Positions 5,721-5,765 of a stretch of 5,765 bases of DNA are shown piece after piece. This stretch comes from an uncultured bacterium (GTDB lineage: Bacteria > Bacillota > Clostridia > Lachnospirales > Lachnospiraceae). The notes under the pieces were generated by a model. That model worked only from the letters and a program-made list of their open reading frames with translations. It was not told the origin of the DNA and did not search any database. The stretch spans positions 1 through 5,765 of the forward strand of contig CAMTFT010000134.1 in the NCBI GenBank assembly GCA_947071365.1, read 5' to 3'. Every line of letters starts with the position of its first letter. Within the stretch, counting starts at the first letter, position 1. Made by a program: the position numbers and the translations under genes.

Positions 5721-5765
5721 CTGTCTCTTATACACATCTGACGCTGCCGACGACTTAATAGGTGT
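5721..5765 (-). other. Nextera read-1 adapter with index (not genomic)
   Basis: Positions 5721-5753 are the reverse complement of the Nextera read-1 adapter, starting with the mosaic end CTGTCTCTTATACACATCT (5721-5739) and ending with GACGCTGCCGACGA. CTTAATAG (5754-5761) sits where the i5 index lies and fits, from memory, the complement of S518. GTGT (5762-5765) is the start of the P5 arm. Genomic sequence ends at 5720. Confidence 0.98.

Overview
The genomic part of this window is positions 43-5720. Both ends are library sequence: a Nextera read-2 adapter with an 8-base index at 1-42, and the reverse complement of the Nextera read-1 adapter with a second index at 5721-5765. The 5,678 bp between them hold one compact plus-strand locus. 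Protein style points to a Clostridia/Lachnospiraceae-type gut Firmicute: a MarR gene followed by paired ABC exporters with a long first extracellular loop, strong AGGAGG-type ribosome binding sites, and a cytidylate-kinase-like protein typical of that group. The assignment rests on protein resemblance, not on a marker gene.

Layout. 43-308 is an AT-rich leader with no complete gene. It may hold the tail of a truncated upstream frame (45-170), two candidate promoters, a perfect 11-bp inverted repeat at 204-235 and a small palindrome at 266-277. 309-806 encodes a MarR-family regulator. After 67 bp come two half-transporter genes, 874-3207 and 3204-5051, overlapping by ATGA. One base after the second stop, a GTG-started gene at 5053-5658 encodes a 201-aa cytidylate-kinase-like protein. 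The last 62 genomic bases hold small hairpins and the possible start of another frame.

How the genes fit together. The two ABC proteins look like a heterodimeric exporter of the TM287/288, BmrC/D and LmrC/D type. The first subunit has Asp for the catalytic Glu and Gln for the switch His. The second has intact catalytic residues but a changed signature motif (VSQGQ). One ATP site should therefore be degenerate and the other catalytic. MarR probably represses the operon through the upstream inverted repeats and is relieved by a ligand, possibly a transported one. The substrate is unknown. The kinase-like protein appears translationally linked to the transporter, but its role is not known.

The most distinctive local feature is a 45-bp in-frame tandem repeat (about 3.6 copies, 1261-1422). 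It encodes an acidic, low-complexity segment inside the unusually long first extracellular loop of the first ABC subunit. I see no mobile element, CRISPR array, RNA gene or defence system, and the locus as a whole is a recognisable exporter operon rather than a new system.
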